In this document: positions 45,510-55,559 of the stretch, piece after piece | Layout: the number at the start of each line of letters is the position of its first letter | How positions within the stretch are numbered: position 1 is the stretch's first letter | Origin: Massilia putida | GTDB taxonomy: Bacteria > Pseudomonadota > Gammaproteobacteria > Burkholderiales > Burkholderiaceae_D | Direction: 5' to 3' | NCBI RefSeq assembly: GCF_001941825.1 | Contig: NZ_CP019038.1 | Coordinates: 1,550,001 to 1,614,000, forward strand | DNA: 64,000 bases | Notes under the pieces: model-generated | Seen by the model: only the letters and a program-made list of their open reading frames with translations | What the model was told of the DNA's origin: nothing | The model's database searches: none | Made by a program: the position numbers and the translations under genes

Positions 45510-46448
45510 ATGGAACATTCGAAACAAACGATCGCCGTGTTCGGCGAAGCGCTGGTCGACGATTTCGGCGACCACCAAGTGCTGGGCGGCGCACCGTTCA
45601 ACGTGGCGCGGCACCTGGCGGCGTTCGGCCAGGCCGTGCTGATGGTGACCCGGGTCGGCGACGATGCGAACGGCGGCCGCGTGCGCGCCGAATGCGCGCG
45701 CTTCGGCATGGACCTCGCCGGCGTGCAGGTCGACGCGGAGCGCCCGACGGGCCGCGTGCTCGTCGAGCGCAGCGGGGACGGCGGCAGCCACCGCTTCGCG
45801 ATCCTGGAAGACCAGGCGTATGACGCCATCGAGGCCGGCCCGGCGCTGGCCGCTTGTGCGGAAGGCGCGCCGGATACCCTGTACTTCGGCACGCTGGCAC
45901 TGCGCGCGCCGCAATCGCAGCGGACCCTCGCCCGCCTGATGGAAGCCGACACGGCGCACCGCTACCTGGACCTGAACGTACGCACGGGCGTCACGGAGCG
46001 GTGCGTGTACCACTCGCTGCACGCGGCCGATGTCGTGAAGGTCAACGAAGAAGAATTGGAGAACCTGTTCGGCTGGTACACGCATCTGCGGCCGGTGACG
46101 GACGACATGCGCGACGCCGACGTGCGGAACGCCTGCGCCACGCTGATGCGGATCTTTAATCTGCAAGGCCTGATCGTCACGCTGGGCCCGCGCGGGACCG
46201 TGTATTTCGGCGCGGACGGCGGCTTGGTGGAGGCGCCGCCGGCGGCCATGCCGGGCGCGCTCGTCGACACGGTCGGCGCGGGCGACGCGTTCTCCGCCGT
46301 GTTCCTCGTCGGCCGCGCGCGCGGCTGGCCGCTGGAGCAGACCCTCGTACGTGCGAACGAATTCGCGGGCGCCGTTTGCTGCATCGCAGGTGCGGTACCA
46401 TCCAGCCTGGACTTCTATCGGCCTTTCATCGACAGCTGGCTCGCCTGA
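45510..46448 (+). CDS. Fructokinase (PfkB family)
   Basis: A 312-residue sugar kinase. N-terminal FGEALVDDFGDHQVLGGAPFNVARHLAAFG is the PfkB sugar-binding segment, and VDTVGAGDAFSAVFLVG carries the anion hole and catalytic base Asp259. It phosphorylates fructose released by amylosucrase and GH32. It follows amylosucrase by 21 bases and precedes the exported GH36 by 14. Its ribosome site GAGGAGACAC recurs before GH36, and a close variant precedes GH32. Substrate is inferred from position; PfkB enzymes for other sugars look similar. Confidence 0.9.
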   Translation: MEHSKQTIAVFGEALVDDFGDHQVLGGAPFNVARHLAAFGQAVLMVTRVGDDANGGRVRAECARFGMDLAGVQVDAERPTGRVLVERSGDGGSHRFAILEDQAYDAIEAGPALAACAEGAPDTLYFGTLALRAPQSQRTLARLMEADTAHRYLDLNVRTGVTERCVYHSLHAADVVKVNEEELENLFGWYTHLRPVTDDMRDADVRNACATLMRIFNLQGLIVTLGPRGTVYFGADGGLVEAPPAAMPGALVDTVGAGDAFSAVFLVGRARGWPLEQTLVRANEFAGAVCCIAGAVPSSLDFYRPFIDSWLA

Positions 46449-46462
46449 CACGAGGAGACACC

Positions 46463-48820
46463 ATGGATCAAGCCACAATAACGACGCCAACCGATGGACC
46501 CGCGCGGCCCCGCCGCCGCACCGTCCTGCAAGCCATGCTCGCGGGCCTCGGCGCGATCAATGCGCGCGATGCGCTGGCCGATGCCGGCCGGAGCGCGGCC
46601 GCCCTCGCGAGCGCGAGCGCCACGCCCGGCACGCCGACGATCACCTACGACGCCGGGCAGAAGACCTTCCACCTGCGCACGCCGTCCACCAGCTACATCC
46701 TGCAGGTGATCCGCGGTGGCATGCTGGCCCACGTGTACTGGGGCCGGCGCCTGCAATCGGCTTCCTGGCCGGGCATGCGCAACGGCCACGAGGACGCCGT
46801 GCCGCCGGCCCATGCGGACCTCGGCGACCGCGATTTCTCGCCCAATACGCAGCCGCAGGAATTCCCCGGCTACGGCACGGGCGACTTCCGCCATCCTGCG
46901 TACCAGGTCCGGCTGGCCAACGGCACCACGGTCACGGAACTGCGCTACGTGAGCCACCGCATCGTCGCCGGCAAGCCCAAGCTGGAAGGCCTGCCCGCCA
47001 CCTACGTCGAGGGCGATGGCGAAGCGACCACGCTGGAAATCACCTTGCGCGACGAGCCGTCCGGCCTCGTGGTGGCCCTCAGCTACACCGCGTTCGCGAA
47101 CATCGATGCGATCGCGCGTTCGGTGCGCTTCACGAACGGCGGCCGCACGCCGCTGCGGCTGGCGCGCGCATACAGCGGCGCCGTCGACTTCCCGCATGCG
47201 CACTTCGAATTGCTGCACCTGTCCGGCGACTGGGCGCGCGAGCGCGAGATCATCCGGCGCCGCCTGGAGCCCGGCATGCAGGGCATCGAAAGCCGGCGCG
47301 GCGCCAGCGGCCTGGAACACAATCCGTTCATCGCCCTGCTCTCGCCCGGCGCGGGCGAAGACCACGGCGACGTCTATGGCTTTTCCCTCGTGTACAGCGG
47401 CAGCTTCGCCGCGCGCGTGGAGGTCGGCCAGTACCGCACGGCGCGCGTCTCGATGGGCATCAACGACTTCGATTTCGAGTGGCTCCTGGCCCCGGGCGAG
47501 GCGTTCCAGGCGCCGGAACTGGTGATGGTCTACAGCGACGCCGGCCTGGGCGCGATGTCGCGCACTTATCACGGCCTGTATCGCACCCGCCTGGCGCGCG
47601 GCACCTTCCGCGACCGTACGCGTCCCGTCCTGATCAACAACTGGGAAGCGACCTACTTCAACTTCGACGCGACCAAGCTGGAAGCCATCGCCAAGGCGGG
47701 CAGCGACCTCGGGATCGAGTTGTTCGTGCTGGACGACGGCTGGTTCGGCAAGCGCGACGACGACCACAGCTCGCTCGGTGACTGGGTCGTGGACAAGCGC
47801 AAGCTGCCCGCCGGCCTCGCCGACCTGGCCGGACGCGTGAACCGGCTGGGCATGCGGTTCGGGCTGTGGTTCGAACCGGAGATGATCTCCGTGAACAGCG
47901 ACTTGTATCGCGCGCATCCCGGCTGGTGCCTGCACGTGCCCGGCCACGACCGCACCGAGCAGCGCCACCAGCTCGTGCTGGACCTGAGCCGCAAGGACGT
48001 CTGCGCCTATATCCTCGAGGCCGTCAGCGCCGTGCTGCGCTCCGCGCCTGTCGCGTACGTGAAGTGGGACATGAACCGCAACATGAGCGAGATCGGATCG
48101 AGCCTGCTGCCGCCCGCGCGCCAGCGCGAGACGGCGCACCGCTACATGCTCGGCCTGTACGGAATCCTGGAGACGCTGACGAGCCGCTTCCCCAACGTGC
48201 TGTTCGAAAGCTGCGCGTCGGGCGGCGGCCGCTTCGATCCGGGCATGCTGTACTACATGCCGCAGACCTGGACCAGCGATAACTCGGACGCCGTTGCGCG
48301 CCTGCGCATCCAGTACGCGACGAGCCTCGTGTACCCGCTGTCCGCGATGGGCAGCCACGTGTCGGCCGTGCCGAACCACCAGGTCGGCCGCGTCACGCCG
48401 CTGCGCACGCGCGGCAACGTGGCGATGTCGGGCAATTTCGGCTATGAGCTCGACCTGTCGCTGATGGGACCTGAAGACAAGGCCGAGGTCAAGCGCCAGG
48501 TGGCGCAGTACAAGGCGTTGCGGGGACTGATCCAGTTCGGCGATTTCTACCGCCTGCGCAGCCCGTTCGAAGGCAACGACGCCGCGTGGATGGTCGTCGC
48601 GAAGGACAAGTCGGAAGCGTTCGTCGTCTACGTGCACGTGCTGGCCGAAGCGAACGCGCCGCTGGACTGGCTGCGCCTGCGCGGGCTCGATCCGGCCGCG
48701 CAATACGTCTGCGAGGCCGACGGGAAGAGATATGGCGGCGACCAGCTGATGTACGCCGGGCTGTTCCTGCCGCCCATGAATGCCGACTTCCTCAGCGCGA
48801 GCTGGCACCTGCGCAAATAA
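46463..48820 (+). CDS. GH36 alpha-galactosidase with Tat-like signal
   Basis: A 785-residue GH36 enzyme that removes terminal alpha-galactose from raffinose-family sugars. Nucleophile Asp536 (YVKWDMNRN) and acid/base Asp606 (WTSDNSD) are present, with [14 protein letters not shown] and [10 protein letters not shown] in the barrel. The N-terminus has RPRRRTVLQAMLAGLGA, a twin-arginine-type leader, so a periplasmic location is likely. The start has GAGGAG nine bases upstream. It is the last gene of the amylosucrase operon, followed by an 11-bp stem hairpin. A second, leaderless GH36 lies 1.6 kb away on the other strand. Confidence 0.92.
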   Translation: MDQATITTPTDGPARPRRRTVLQAMLAGLGAINARDALADAGRSAAALASASATPGTPTITYDAGQKTFHLRTPSTSYILQVIRGGMLAHVYWGRRLQSASWPGMRNGHEDAVPPAHADLGDRDFSPNTQPQEFPGYGTGDFRHPAYQVRLANGTTVTELRYVSHRIVAGKPKLEGLPATYVEGDGEATTLEITLRDEPSGLVVALSYTAFANIDAIARSVRFTNGGRTPLRLARAYSGAVDFPHAHFELLHLSGDWAREREIIRRRLEPGMQGIESRRGASGLEHNPFIALLSPGAGEDHGDVYGFSLVYSGSFAARVEVGQYRTARVSMGINDFDFEWLLAPGEAFQAPELVMVYSDAGLGAMSRTYHGLYRTRLARGTFRDRTRPVLINNWEATYFNFDATKLEAIAKAGSDLGIELFVLDDGWFGKRDDDHSSLGDWVVDKRKLPAGLADLAGRVNRLGMRFGLWFEPEMISVNSDLYRAHPGWCLHVPGHDRTEQRHQLVLDLSRKDVCAYILEAVSAVLRSAPVAYVKWDMNRNMSEIGSSLLPPARQRETAHRYMLGLYGILETLTSRFPNVLFESCASGGGRFDPGMLYYMPQTWTSDNSDAVARLRIQYATSLVYPLSAMGSHVSAVPNHQVGRVTPLRTRGNVAMSGNFGYELDLSLMGPEDKAEVKRQVAQYKALRGLIQFGDFYRLRSPFEGNDAAWMVVAKDKSEAFVVYVHVLAEANAPLDWLRLRGLDPAAQYVCEADGKRYGGDQLMYAGLFLPPMNADFLSASWHLRK

Positions 48821-48854
48821 GACCTGTTCCGGTCGGCGCCAACGGCAGGGCGGG

Positions 48855-48879
48855 CATTCGAGGCCGGCGGCCTCGAATG
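48855..48879. terminator. Hairpin between convergent GH36 and halogenase genes
   Basis: Perfect 11-bp stem CATTCGAGGCC / GGCCTCGAATG with a three-base loop, in the 123-bp gap between the stop codons of GH36 (+) and the halogenase homologue (-). It probably ends one or both transcripts; no T-run follows. Confidence 0.6.
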
Positions 48880-48943
48880 AAACCTGCCCGCGCATGACGC
48901 ATGCGGCATGCGGACGTCACGCGTGGGCGGCGGGCCGCCGACC

Positions 48944-50452
48944 CTACCTGGCGCTTGCGCAGTATCGCGCGATGAAATCCGCGTGCGTCGGCATCGCCGC
49001 CGCCGCACGCACCATCGCCTCGCGCTGGCGCGCCAGCATCGCGGCGCCGTCCACGCCGCGCAGGTCGGCCAGCGGATCGTGGCGCTGCGGCCAGTTCAGC
49101 TGGCCGACATGCACCGCGAGCCAGCTGGCGTTCCCGAACAGTTCCGGCCCGTCGCTCACCAGCCGCCCGTAACGCTTGAAATGCTCGATCTTGCGCTCCA
49201 GCGTGTCCGGCACGTCCATCGCCGCGCAGGCCCGCCACAGCGGCGTGTCGGTGCGCTCCGTCAGCTTGTAGTGCAGGATGATGAAGTCGCGGATGCGCTC
49301 GTACTCGTTGACGCCGATCCGGTTGTACTCGTCGATGACGAACGGGTCGAAGTCGCGGTCGGGGAACAGCGCGAGCAGGCGCGAGATCCCGGATTGCACG
49401 AGATGCAGGCTGGTCCACTCCAACGGTTCCATGAAGCCGCTCGCCAGGCCCAGTGCCACGACGTTGCGGTTCCAGAAGCGCTTGCGCCGGCCCGTGACGA
49501 AGCGCAGCGCGCGCGGCTCCGCCAGCGCCGGGCCGTCCAGGTTCGCGAGCAGCGTGGCCGCCGCCTCGTCGTCCGATAGATATTTGCTGGCATAGACATA
49601 GCCGTTGCCGACCCGGTGCTGCAGCGGGATCTTCCATTGCCAGCCGGCCGCGCGCGCCGTCGAGCGTGTGTATGGCGCGGGGTCGCCGTCCGGCGCGCTG
49701 GGCACGGCCATGGCGCGGTCGCACGGCAGCCAGTGGGTCCAGTCCTCGTACCCCGTGTGCAGCGCGTCTTCGATCAGCAGGCCGCGGAAGCCCGAGCAGT
49801 CGATGAACAGGTCGGCGGCGACGGCCCTGCCGTCCGCCAGCCGCACCGCTTCGACGAAGCCGTCCGCGCCGCGCAGGTCGACGCCGACGATGCGCCCTTC
49901 CAGCCGCCGTACGCCGCGGCCTAGCGCGACCTCGCGCAGATAGGCCGCATACAGGGCGGCGTCGAAGTGGTAGGCGTAATCGAACGTCGACGCGATCTGG
50001 CGCGGGTCGCGCGACGGTTTGTCGAACCGTCCGCGGCTGGCGGCCGCCCACGCCATCGAGTACTCGTCCAGGGCCAAAGCGCCCTGCGCCGTGCGGCCCC
50101 GCAGCCAGTACTGGTGCAGCGGCACGGCGTCGAACTGCATGCCGTGGGGGCCGAACGGGTGGAAGTAGCGGCGCCCCACCTTCGCCCAGTCGACGAACTC
50201 GATGCCCAGCTTGAACGTGCCCTGCGTGCGGCGCAGGAATTCCGCCTCGTCCAGGCCCAGCGTCTGGTTGAAGATCTTGATGGGCGGGATGGTCGCCTCG
50301 CCGACGCCCACCGTCCCGATCTCTTCCGACTCGATCAGCGTGACGGTGCAGCCGTCGCCGACCACGGCGGACAAGGCGGCCGCCGCCATCCAGCCGGCCG
50401 ACCCGCCGCCGACGATGACGATGCCGCGCAAGCGGCGGTCAATGTTCGTCAT
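48944..50452 (-). CDS. Tryptophan-halogenase-like flavoprotein
   Basis: A 502-residue FAD-dependent protein of the tryptophan halogenase family. Features: dinucleotide-binding GGGSAGWM (residues 15-22), GEATIPP, the reactive-lysine position Lys81 in FKLGIEF, the W-x-W-x-I-P motif as WQWKIP (271-276), and EPLE with Glu342. All residues linked to chlorination in PrnA-type enzymes are therefore at least present in register by eye. It overlaps GH36 by four bases (ATGA) and follows a TonB receptor on the same strand. Homologues recur in carbohydrate TonB loci of proteobacteria, where no halogenated product is known, so its substrate is uncertain. No flavin reductase is adjacent. Confidence 0.88.
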   Translation of the reverse strand: MTNIDRRLRGIVIVGGGSAGWMAAAALSAVVGDGCTVTLIESEEIGTVGVGEATIPPIKIFNQTLGLDEAEFLRRTQGTFKLGIEFVDWAKVGRRYFHPFGPHGMQFDAVPLHQYWLRGRTAQGALALDEYSMAWAAASRGRFDKPSRDPRQIASTFDYAYHFDAALYAAYLREVALGRGVRRLEGRIVGVDLRGADGFVEAVRLADGRAVAADLFIDCSGFRGLLIEDALHTGYEDWTHWLPCDRAMAVPSAPDGDPAPYTRSTARAAGWQWKIPLQHRVGNGYVYASKYLSDDEAAATLLANLDGPALAEPRALRFVTGRRKRFWNRNVVALGLASGFMEPLEWTSLHLVQSGISRLLALFPDRDFDPFVIDEYNRIGVNEYERIRDFIILHYKLTERTDTPLWRACAAMDVPDTLERKIEHFKRYGRLVSDGPELFGNASWLAVHVGQLNWPQRHDPLADLRGVDGAAMLARQREAMVRAAAAMPTHADFIARYCASAR

Positions 50453-52614
50453 TGCGCATCCTCCCGTTGCAGGCGCACGATCCACGCCGTTTCCGCGTGG
50501 CCGCGCGGCACCGGCAGGCCCGCGTGGGCGAGCCAGGCGCCGCTGAACGCGGCGCCGTCGGCGCTGCCGATCGCATCCAGCAAGGGCGCGCGGTGGCTCG
50601 CATCCGGCAGCCCGTCGGGCCGGATCTCCGTCACGCGGTATTGCGCGGCCGCGTCCAGCATGGCCAGCCGCAGCGGCGGCGTGTAGCGGTGCGTGCTCGG
50701 CTCGCGGCGGTAGACGAACAGCAGCAGGTCGCCTGCGTCGCCATGCGCTTGCCACAGCAAGCCGTCCTGCCCCTCGCCCAGCCACACGCGCCCCGCGTGC
50801 AGCCGGCCGCGCAGCCGCTTGTACAGCGCGATCCACGCCGCCAGTTCCGACTTCGCCGCCGCGCCCAGCGCGCGGACGTCGAGCTCCACGCCCAGGTGGC
50901 CCGGCAAGGCGACGGCCGCGCGGAAGGCCATCGCCTGGCTGCGGCCCGTCGTGTGGGCCGGCGCCGTGCCGACGTGTGCGCCCATGATCTCGGGCGGGAA
51001 GAACTGCAGGAAGCCGCGCTGGATGCTCGTCCGCGACACGGCATCGATGCAGTCACTGGCCCAGACGCGGTGCGCGTGGCGCAGCACGCCGAAGTCGATG
51101 CGCCCGCCGCCGCCAGAACAGCTTTCGATTTCCACGTCGGGATGCGCGGCGCGCAGGCGCGCGAGCAGCGCGTAGAACGCGAGCACCTGTGCGCGGTAGC
51201 CCGCGCGGCCGTCAGGCAGGCCGGCCGTCGTGAGGTCGCGGTTGTGGTCCCACTTGATGTAGCGGATGGCGTGCGCGCCGAGCAGGCCGGAGATCTTCTC
51301 GAACAGGTAGTCCGCCACCTCGGGCCGGGCGATGTCCAGCACGAGCTGGTTGCGCGCCGTGAGCATCGGGCGGCCGGCCAGTAGCAAGCACCAGTCGGGA
51401 TGCGCACGGTGCAGGTCGCTGTCCGGGTTGATCATCTCGGGCTCGAACCACAGGCCGAATTCCATGCCCAGGTCGGTCACGTGCGCGACGAGGTCGCCCA
51501 GGCCGTTGGGGAACTTGGTCTCGTCGGGCCACCAGTCGCCCAACGCCGCGCGGTCGTGGTGGCGGCCGTGGAACCAGCCGTCGTCGAGCACGAAGCGTTC
51601 GATGCCGAGGTCCGCCGCGGCGCTGGCCAGTTCCTTGACGGGCTCCGGATGCACATCGAAATAGAATCCCTCCCACGTGTTCAGGTGCACGGGGCGCGGG
51701 CGCATGCGGCCGCCCGGCCAATCCAGGCGCGCACGCAGCTCGGCGTGGAAGTTCGCGGCGAGGCCGTTCCAGCCCGCGTTCGAGAACGAGGCCACGACTT
51801 CCGGCGTCTCCAGCGTGCGGCCGGGTTCCAGCCAGCCTTCGCCGGGCGCCAGCCATTCCCCGAGCTGCCACTGGTACTGGCCGTCGTGCAGCCATTCGAT
51901 GGTCTGCTGGTGGTTGCCGGACCATGCGAGATGGGCGCCGTAGACCGCGCCGCTGTCCGCGCCCGCGTCCGGCGCGCACACGACGGCGCCGGGGAAGCAG
52001 TCGTGCGACGTGCGGCCGCGCCGGTTCTCGCGCCGCCACAGGCTGCGCGACAGCGGGTCGGTCTGCAGCATGAATTCGTGCAGGTGCTGGCCCGCGTACG
52101 AGCGCACCGTGGCGCAATCGCCCGGCAGCGGCAGCGTGAGCGCCGCCAGCCATTGCACGTCGAGCGGCGTCGTGCCGAGATTCGTCAGCGCCGTGCGCGC
52201 GACCAGCACGTCGCTGTCCGCATCGAGGCGCAGGGTGATGTCGGCGCGCACCTGCGCCTCGTCGTCCGCCAGGTGCAGCACGACGGCGCGACCGGGCTCG
52301 ATCCAGTCGAACGTGCAGGCGGTGAACGCCTGCGCGAACGCGGTGCCGGCGCGGTGCGCGAGCAGCGCGCTTTGTCCGAACCAGCCGACGCCGAAGGTCG
52401 GCAGCACGGTCAACGGCTGGTCGAAATCGAGCATGAAGCTGGGCAGCGGCCGGCCGGCGCGCAGCGGGGCGGCAGGCAGCGCGCCGGCGGGCAGGCGCGG
52501 GCCCCAGTAGCGCCACAGCGGCGCTTCGTCCGCATGCAGTTCCAGCACGAGCGAGCTGTGGGTGCCGTGCAGGGCGATGTAATCGGCGGGTGAATCGGGT
52601 GTCTTGGCGTACAT
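50449..52614 (-). CDS. GH36 alpha-galactosidase, cytoplasmic
   Basis: A 721-residue GH36 enzyme without a signal peptide. Nucleophile Asp456 (YIKWDHNRD) and acid/base Asp521 (VWASDCIDA) are present, with [14 protein letters not shown] and FGLWFEPEM. It should cleave alpha-galactosides that enter the cytoplasm, for example melibiose or raffinose. It lies 90 bases downstream of the TonB receptor, past two hairpins, and overlaps the halogenase homologue. The ATG at 52614 has a poor ribosome site, which together with the hairpins suggests much lower expression than the receptor. Confidence 0.93.
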   Translation of the reverse strand: MYAKTPDSPADYIALHGTHSSLVLELHADEAPLWRYWGPRLPAGALPAAPLRAGRPLPSFMLDFDQPLTVLPTFGVGWFGQSALLAHRAGTAFAQAFTACTFDWIEPGRAVVLHLADDEAQVRADITLRLDADSDVLVARTALTNLGTTPLDVQWLAALTLPLPGDCATVRSYAGQHLHEFMLQTDPLSRSLWRRENRRGRTSHDCFPGAVVCAPDAGADSGAVYGAHLAWSGNHQQTIEWLHDGQYQWQLGEWLAPGEGWLEPGRTLETPEVVASFSNAGWNGLAANFHAELRARLDWPGGRMRPRPVHLNTWEGFYFDVHPEPVKELASAAADLGIERFVLDDGWFHGRHHDRAALGDWWPDETKFPNGLGDLVAHVTDLGMEFGLWFEPEMINPDSDLHRAHPDWCLLLAGRPMLTARNQLVLDIARPEVADYLFEKISGLLGAHAIRYIKWDHNRDLTTAGLPDGRAGYRAQVLAFYALLARLRAAHPDVEIESCSGGGGRIDFGVLRHAHRVWASDCIDAVSRTSIQRGFLQFFPPEIMGAHVGTAPAHTTGRSQAMAFRAAVALPGHLGVELDVRALGAAAKSELAAWIALYKRLRGRLHAGRVWLGEGQDGLLWQAHGDAGDLLLFVYRREPSTHRYTPPLRLAMLDAAAQYRVTEIRPDGLPDASHRAPLLDAIGSADGAAFSGAWLAHAGLPVPRGHAETAWIVRLQREDAQ

Positions 52615-52639
52615 GATTGACCGGTCCAGAAATGGAAAT

Positions 52640-52659
52640 GCCGCCCGAAGCCGGGCGGC
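52640..52659. terminator. Hairpin 1 in receptor/GH36 gap
   Basis: GCCGCCCG / CGGGCGGC, a perfect 8-bp stem with loop AAGC, 26 bases upstream of the GH36 start on the minus strand. With the next hairpin it fills most of the 90-bp spacer. Confidence 0.5.
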
Positions 52660-52669
52660 GGATGCTGCG

Positions 52670-52699
52670 GTAGGGTGGGCACAGGGGTGCCCACCCTAC
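52670..52699. terminator. Hairpin 2 in receptor/GH36 gap
   Basis: Perfect 13-bp stem GTAGGGTGGGCAC / GTGCCCACCCTAC with a four-base loop, five bases past the receptor stop. The arm sequence resembles a frequent intergenic repeat of proteobacteria, from memory. It probably attenuates or processes the receptor transcript. Confidence 0.6.
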
Positions 52700-52704
52700 C
52701 CGGC

Positions 52705-55281
52705 TCAGAAAGCGTAGCGGATCGAGACGCTGGCCGTGCGGCCCGTTTCCGGACGCGACGACACCACGCCCTGCGCGCCGATCGCGGCGCCGAGCGCGCG
52801 GATCTGCGCCAGCGAACCCTGGTCGACGCCACCGGAGAACGCGACCTTGTTGAACAGGTTGTTCACGTTCAGGCTCAAGGTCGTATTCGGCGCCACATTG
52901 TAGTTCGCGAAGGCGTTGACGAGGCTGCGGCCTTCCACCTGCATCGTGTCCGCGTCATCCGACCACACCTTGCTCTGGCCGACCACCGTGAAGCCGACCT
53001 GCGCGACGCCGAAATCGTAGCGCGGCGAGATCGAAAAGAGCCAGCGCGGCGTGCCGTGCGGCGTGTTGCCGACCGTGCTGTTGCCCGTCGCCTGGCCGAC
53101 CAGATCGGACGTGATCTTGAGGTCGGTGTAGGTCGCGTTGGCATTCAGCGCGAAGCCGCCGATGCGCAGCACGGATTCCAGTTCGACGCCGTTGGAGCGG
53201 TAGCCCGTCTGGTTCAGCTTCGGACCGATGGTGCGGGTCTGGTCGTAATCGAATTCGCTGACCGTCGTGTGGTACAGGGTCGAGAACAGGCCGAACGAAC
53301 CCCAGTCGCGGCGGCCGCGATATTTCAGGCCGATCTCCACCTGCTTGACCTGGGCCACGGCCGCGGCATCGGCGCCGGCCGCCAGCGCGCCGGTGTTCGC
53401 GTCGATGTTACTGGAGAACAGCAGGCGGTCGGCGATCGCGCGGCCGCCGCGGCTGACGCGGGCGAACGAGCTGACGTCCTTGTCGAACTGGTAGTTGGCG
53501 CCCAGCGAGTACGAGTTGTAGCTGACCTTGTAGTTGACCGGGTGCGGATGCGCCGTGTCGATCACGTAGACGTTGCGTTCGGCGCCCGTGATGCTGCCGT
53601 CGCCGTTGGCGTCGACGCCGCCCGCCACCTGCATCGGTCCCGTGTAGCTGCCGCTGGCCTTCACGCTGTCGTGGCGCACGCTGGCGTCGATGTCGAGCGG
53701 GCCGTTCGCGTAGGTCAGGCCCAGGTACGGCGCGTCCGTCATGTACTGCGCGTCGTAGTTGCGCGCGCAGCAGCCGCCCCACTGGTCGTTGTAGCCCGTC
53801 AGGCCCATCGTGGTGAGCGCCGCGCCGCTGGCATTGCGGATGTCGATCAACGCGCCGTCGCGGCCCACTTCCATCAGGCGGCCGCTGATCGACCACTGCT
53901 CGACGATGTTCTGGTTCGCGTGGTAGTAGCCGGCCTTGCCGCCCACGGTGGCGCTGCCCACCTTCCAGTTGCGGCCGACGGACAGGTCGTTCGCGTAGTG
54001 GCCGATGTCCGGCGTGTGCACGTCGATGGCCGCGCCGTTCGAGATGTAGCCGGTGGCGAGGTTCGCCTGCGTCACGGCCCGGCCGACTTTCGGGCCATTG
54101 GCATAGACGGCCGTCGCGCCCGCACCGAAGCCGGCCAGCGTGCCGGCCAGCGTGTCGAGGCCCCAGAACTGGGACTGGAACGCGCCGCTCTGCGACGTGT
54201 AGCGGAACTTGTCGTCGACCGTGTAGCCGCCGTCGAACTGGTTGTGGAATTCGAAGCCGATCGAGTTCGACTTGACCGAGATGCCCTTCGTCAGGTCGGC
54301 CACGCCGGCCGCCGTGCCGACCGGGCCGACTTTCGGCGCGCTCGTGTTGTAGATCGAGTTCTGCGAGTCGCGCAGGATGTCGAAGCCGGGGATGTTGGAG
54401 AAGCCCGACAGCTTGTTGCCGCTGATCTCGGCCTTGGCCGGCATGCTGGTGTAGGTGGGCGCGTGATCGTCCAGGGCCTTGAAGTTGACGCGGAAGTAGC
54501 CCTTGTCGTTATTGAAGGTCTTGGTGATGTTGCCCTTGATCTGGTAGCCGCGCTCCGTGTTGTACGAGCTGGCGCGCGGGCCTTCGCCGTCGCGGTAGAA
54601 GCCGCCGATGTGGAAGCGCAGGTCCGGACGGATATGGCCGCCGTATTCGAGGTCCGTGCGGTTTTCCTTGTAATTCAGGCCATGCGACAGGGAGACGGTG
54701 CCGCCGTCTTCCTCGCCCGTCTTGCTGATGAAGTTGATGATGGCGCCCGGCGCGTGCGAGGCGAACGTCGAGGCGGAGCCGCCGCGCACCGTTTCCACGC
54801 GCTCGACGTTGGCGTCGTAGCGCAGCCAGTAGTCGTTGTTGGCGAAGTTCATGTCGCCGAATTCGACGACAGGCAGGCCGTCTTCCTGCAGCTGCACGTA
54901 CTTCGAACCGCCGGATGCGATGGGCAGGCCGCGCACCGTGATGTTCGAGTTGCCGCCCGGGCCGGCCGAGCTTTCGGCGCGGATGCCGGGGATCAGGTGC
55001 AGCACTTCGGCTTCGGAACGCGGCGCGAAATCGGCGATCTGCTGCGCGTCGACGTCGGTCACGGAAATCGAGCTGCGCATCTTGCTCTTGCCGCCGGAGA
55101 CGCCGGTCACCACCACGGTGTTCAGGCCCAGCGTGTCGCCCTGCTTCGCGGCCGGCGCGGCAGCCGGCGCGGCGGCCGCTTCCTGTGCCTGCGCCACCGG
55201 GGCCGTCAGCGCGGCCACGGCGGACGCGGCGAAGATGGATTGGACGGCGGCGCACAGCGCACGCTTGTTGTAGTGCTTCAT
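52705..55281 (-). CDS. TonB-dependent receptor, probable sucrose/alpha-galactoside uptake
   Basis: An 858-residue outer-membrane receptor. Signal peptide about residues 1-33 (VAQA-Q); TonB-box-like NTVVVTGV; plug with ISVTDVDAQQIADFAPRSEAEVLHLIPGI, NITVRGLP and VETVRGGSASTF; barrel ending SVSIRYAF. Residues 557-568 (DANGDGSITGAE) match an EF-hand calcium loop exactly, inside a barrel-region insertion. A strong GAGGAG precedes ATG 55281. LacI-type operator and promoter boxes lie 60-98 bases upstream. Carbohydrate role is inferred from the operon with GH36 and from the shared operator with sucrose genes. Confidence 0.93.
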   Translation of the reverse strand: MKHYNKRALCAAVQSIFAASAVAALTAPVAQAQEAAAAPAAAPAAKQGDTLGLNTVVVTGVSGGKSKMRSSISVTDVDAQQIADFAPRSEAEVLHLIPGIRAESSAGPGGNSNITVRGLPIASGGSKYVQLQEDGLPVVEFGDMNFANNDYWLRYDANVERVETVRGGSASTFASHAPGAIINFISKTGEEDGGTVSLSHGLNYKENRTDLEYGGHIRPDLRFHIGGFYRDGEGPRASSYNTERGYQIKGNITKTFNNDKGYFRVNFKALDDHAPTYTSMPAKAEISGNKLSGFSNIPGFDILRDSQNSIYNTSAPKVGPVGTAAGVADLTKGISVKSNSIGFEFHNQFDGGYTVDDKFRYTSQSGAFQSQFWGLDTLAGTLAGFGAGATAVYANGPKVGRAVTQANLATGYISNGAAIDVHTPDIGHYANDLSVGRNWKVGSATVGGKAGYYHANQNIVEQWSISGRLMEVGRDGALIDIRNASGAALTTMGLTGYNDQWGGCCARNYDAQYMTDAPYLGLTYANGPLDIDASVRHDSVKASGSYTGPMQVAGGVDANGDGSITGAERNVYVIDTAHPHPVNYKVSYNSYSLGANYQFDKDVSSFARVSRGGRAIADRLLFSSNIDANTGALAAGADAAAVAQVKQVEIGLKYRGRRDWGSFGLFSTLYHTTVSEFDYDQTRTIGPKLNQTGYRSNGVELESVLRIGGFALNANATYTDLKITSDLVGQATGNSTVGNTPHGTPRWLFSISPRYDFGVAQVGFTVVGQSKVWSDDADTMQVEGRSLVNAFANYNVAPNTTLSLNVNNLFNKVAFSGGVDQGSLAQIRALGAAIGAQGVVSSRPETGRTASVSIRYAF

Positions 55282-55340
55282 GAGGTCTCCTCGTTCTCTT
55301 ATTCGGGTGTGGACGCCGGCGATGCTTCAGCGCTAAAACC

Positions 55341-55379
55341 ATGTTAATCAAGACCGCAAGCAATTGCAATCGATTGTAA
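55341..55379 (-). promoter_or_regulatory. TonB receptor promoter with LacI-type operator
   Basis: TTGCAATCGATTGTAA (55364-55379). On the minus strand TTGCAA (55369-55364), a 17-base spacer and TAACAT (55346-55341) form the promoter, with the operator over the -35. Confidence 0.78.
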
Positions 55380-55559
55380 TAAAACTTTTTTGAAGTCGGG
55401 CCAGGACGCAAATATTTTCGCTGAGGCAAAAAGCTCGTCTGCAATATATATAGCTGGCCGCTGGTAACGGCACCATTCTGACTCTCAGTACCCGGATGCT
55501 TGCGACAAAATTACAACACTTTTCCATGTGCGTCCTGCGGGTCGGCGCCCGGATTGGAA

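Noticed and set aside
48944..50452. Reading the halogenase homologue as part of an antibiotic cluster
   Set aside because: No NRPS, PKS, tryptophan-modifying enzyme or flavin reductase is adjacent, and the operon partners are sugar genes.
52675..55347. Open frame of 890 codons on the + strand opposite the sugar-locus TonB receptor
   Set aside because: Antisense shadow; the opposite strand has signal peptide, plug and barrel-terminal signatures.
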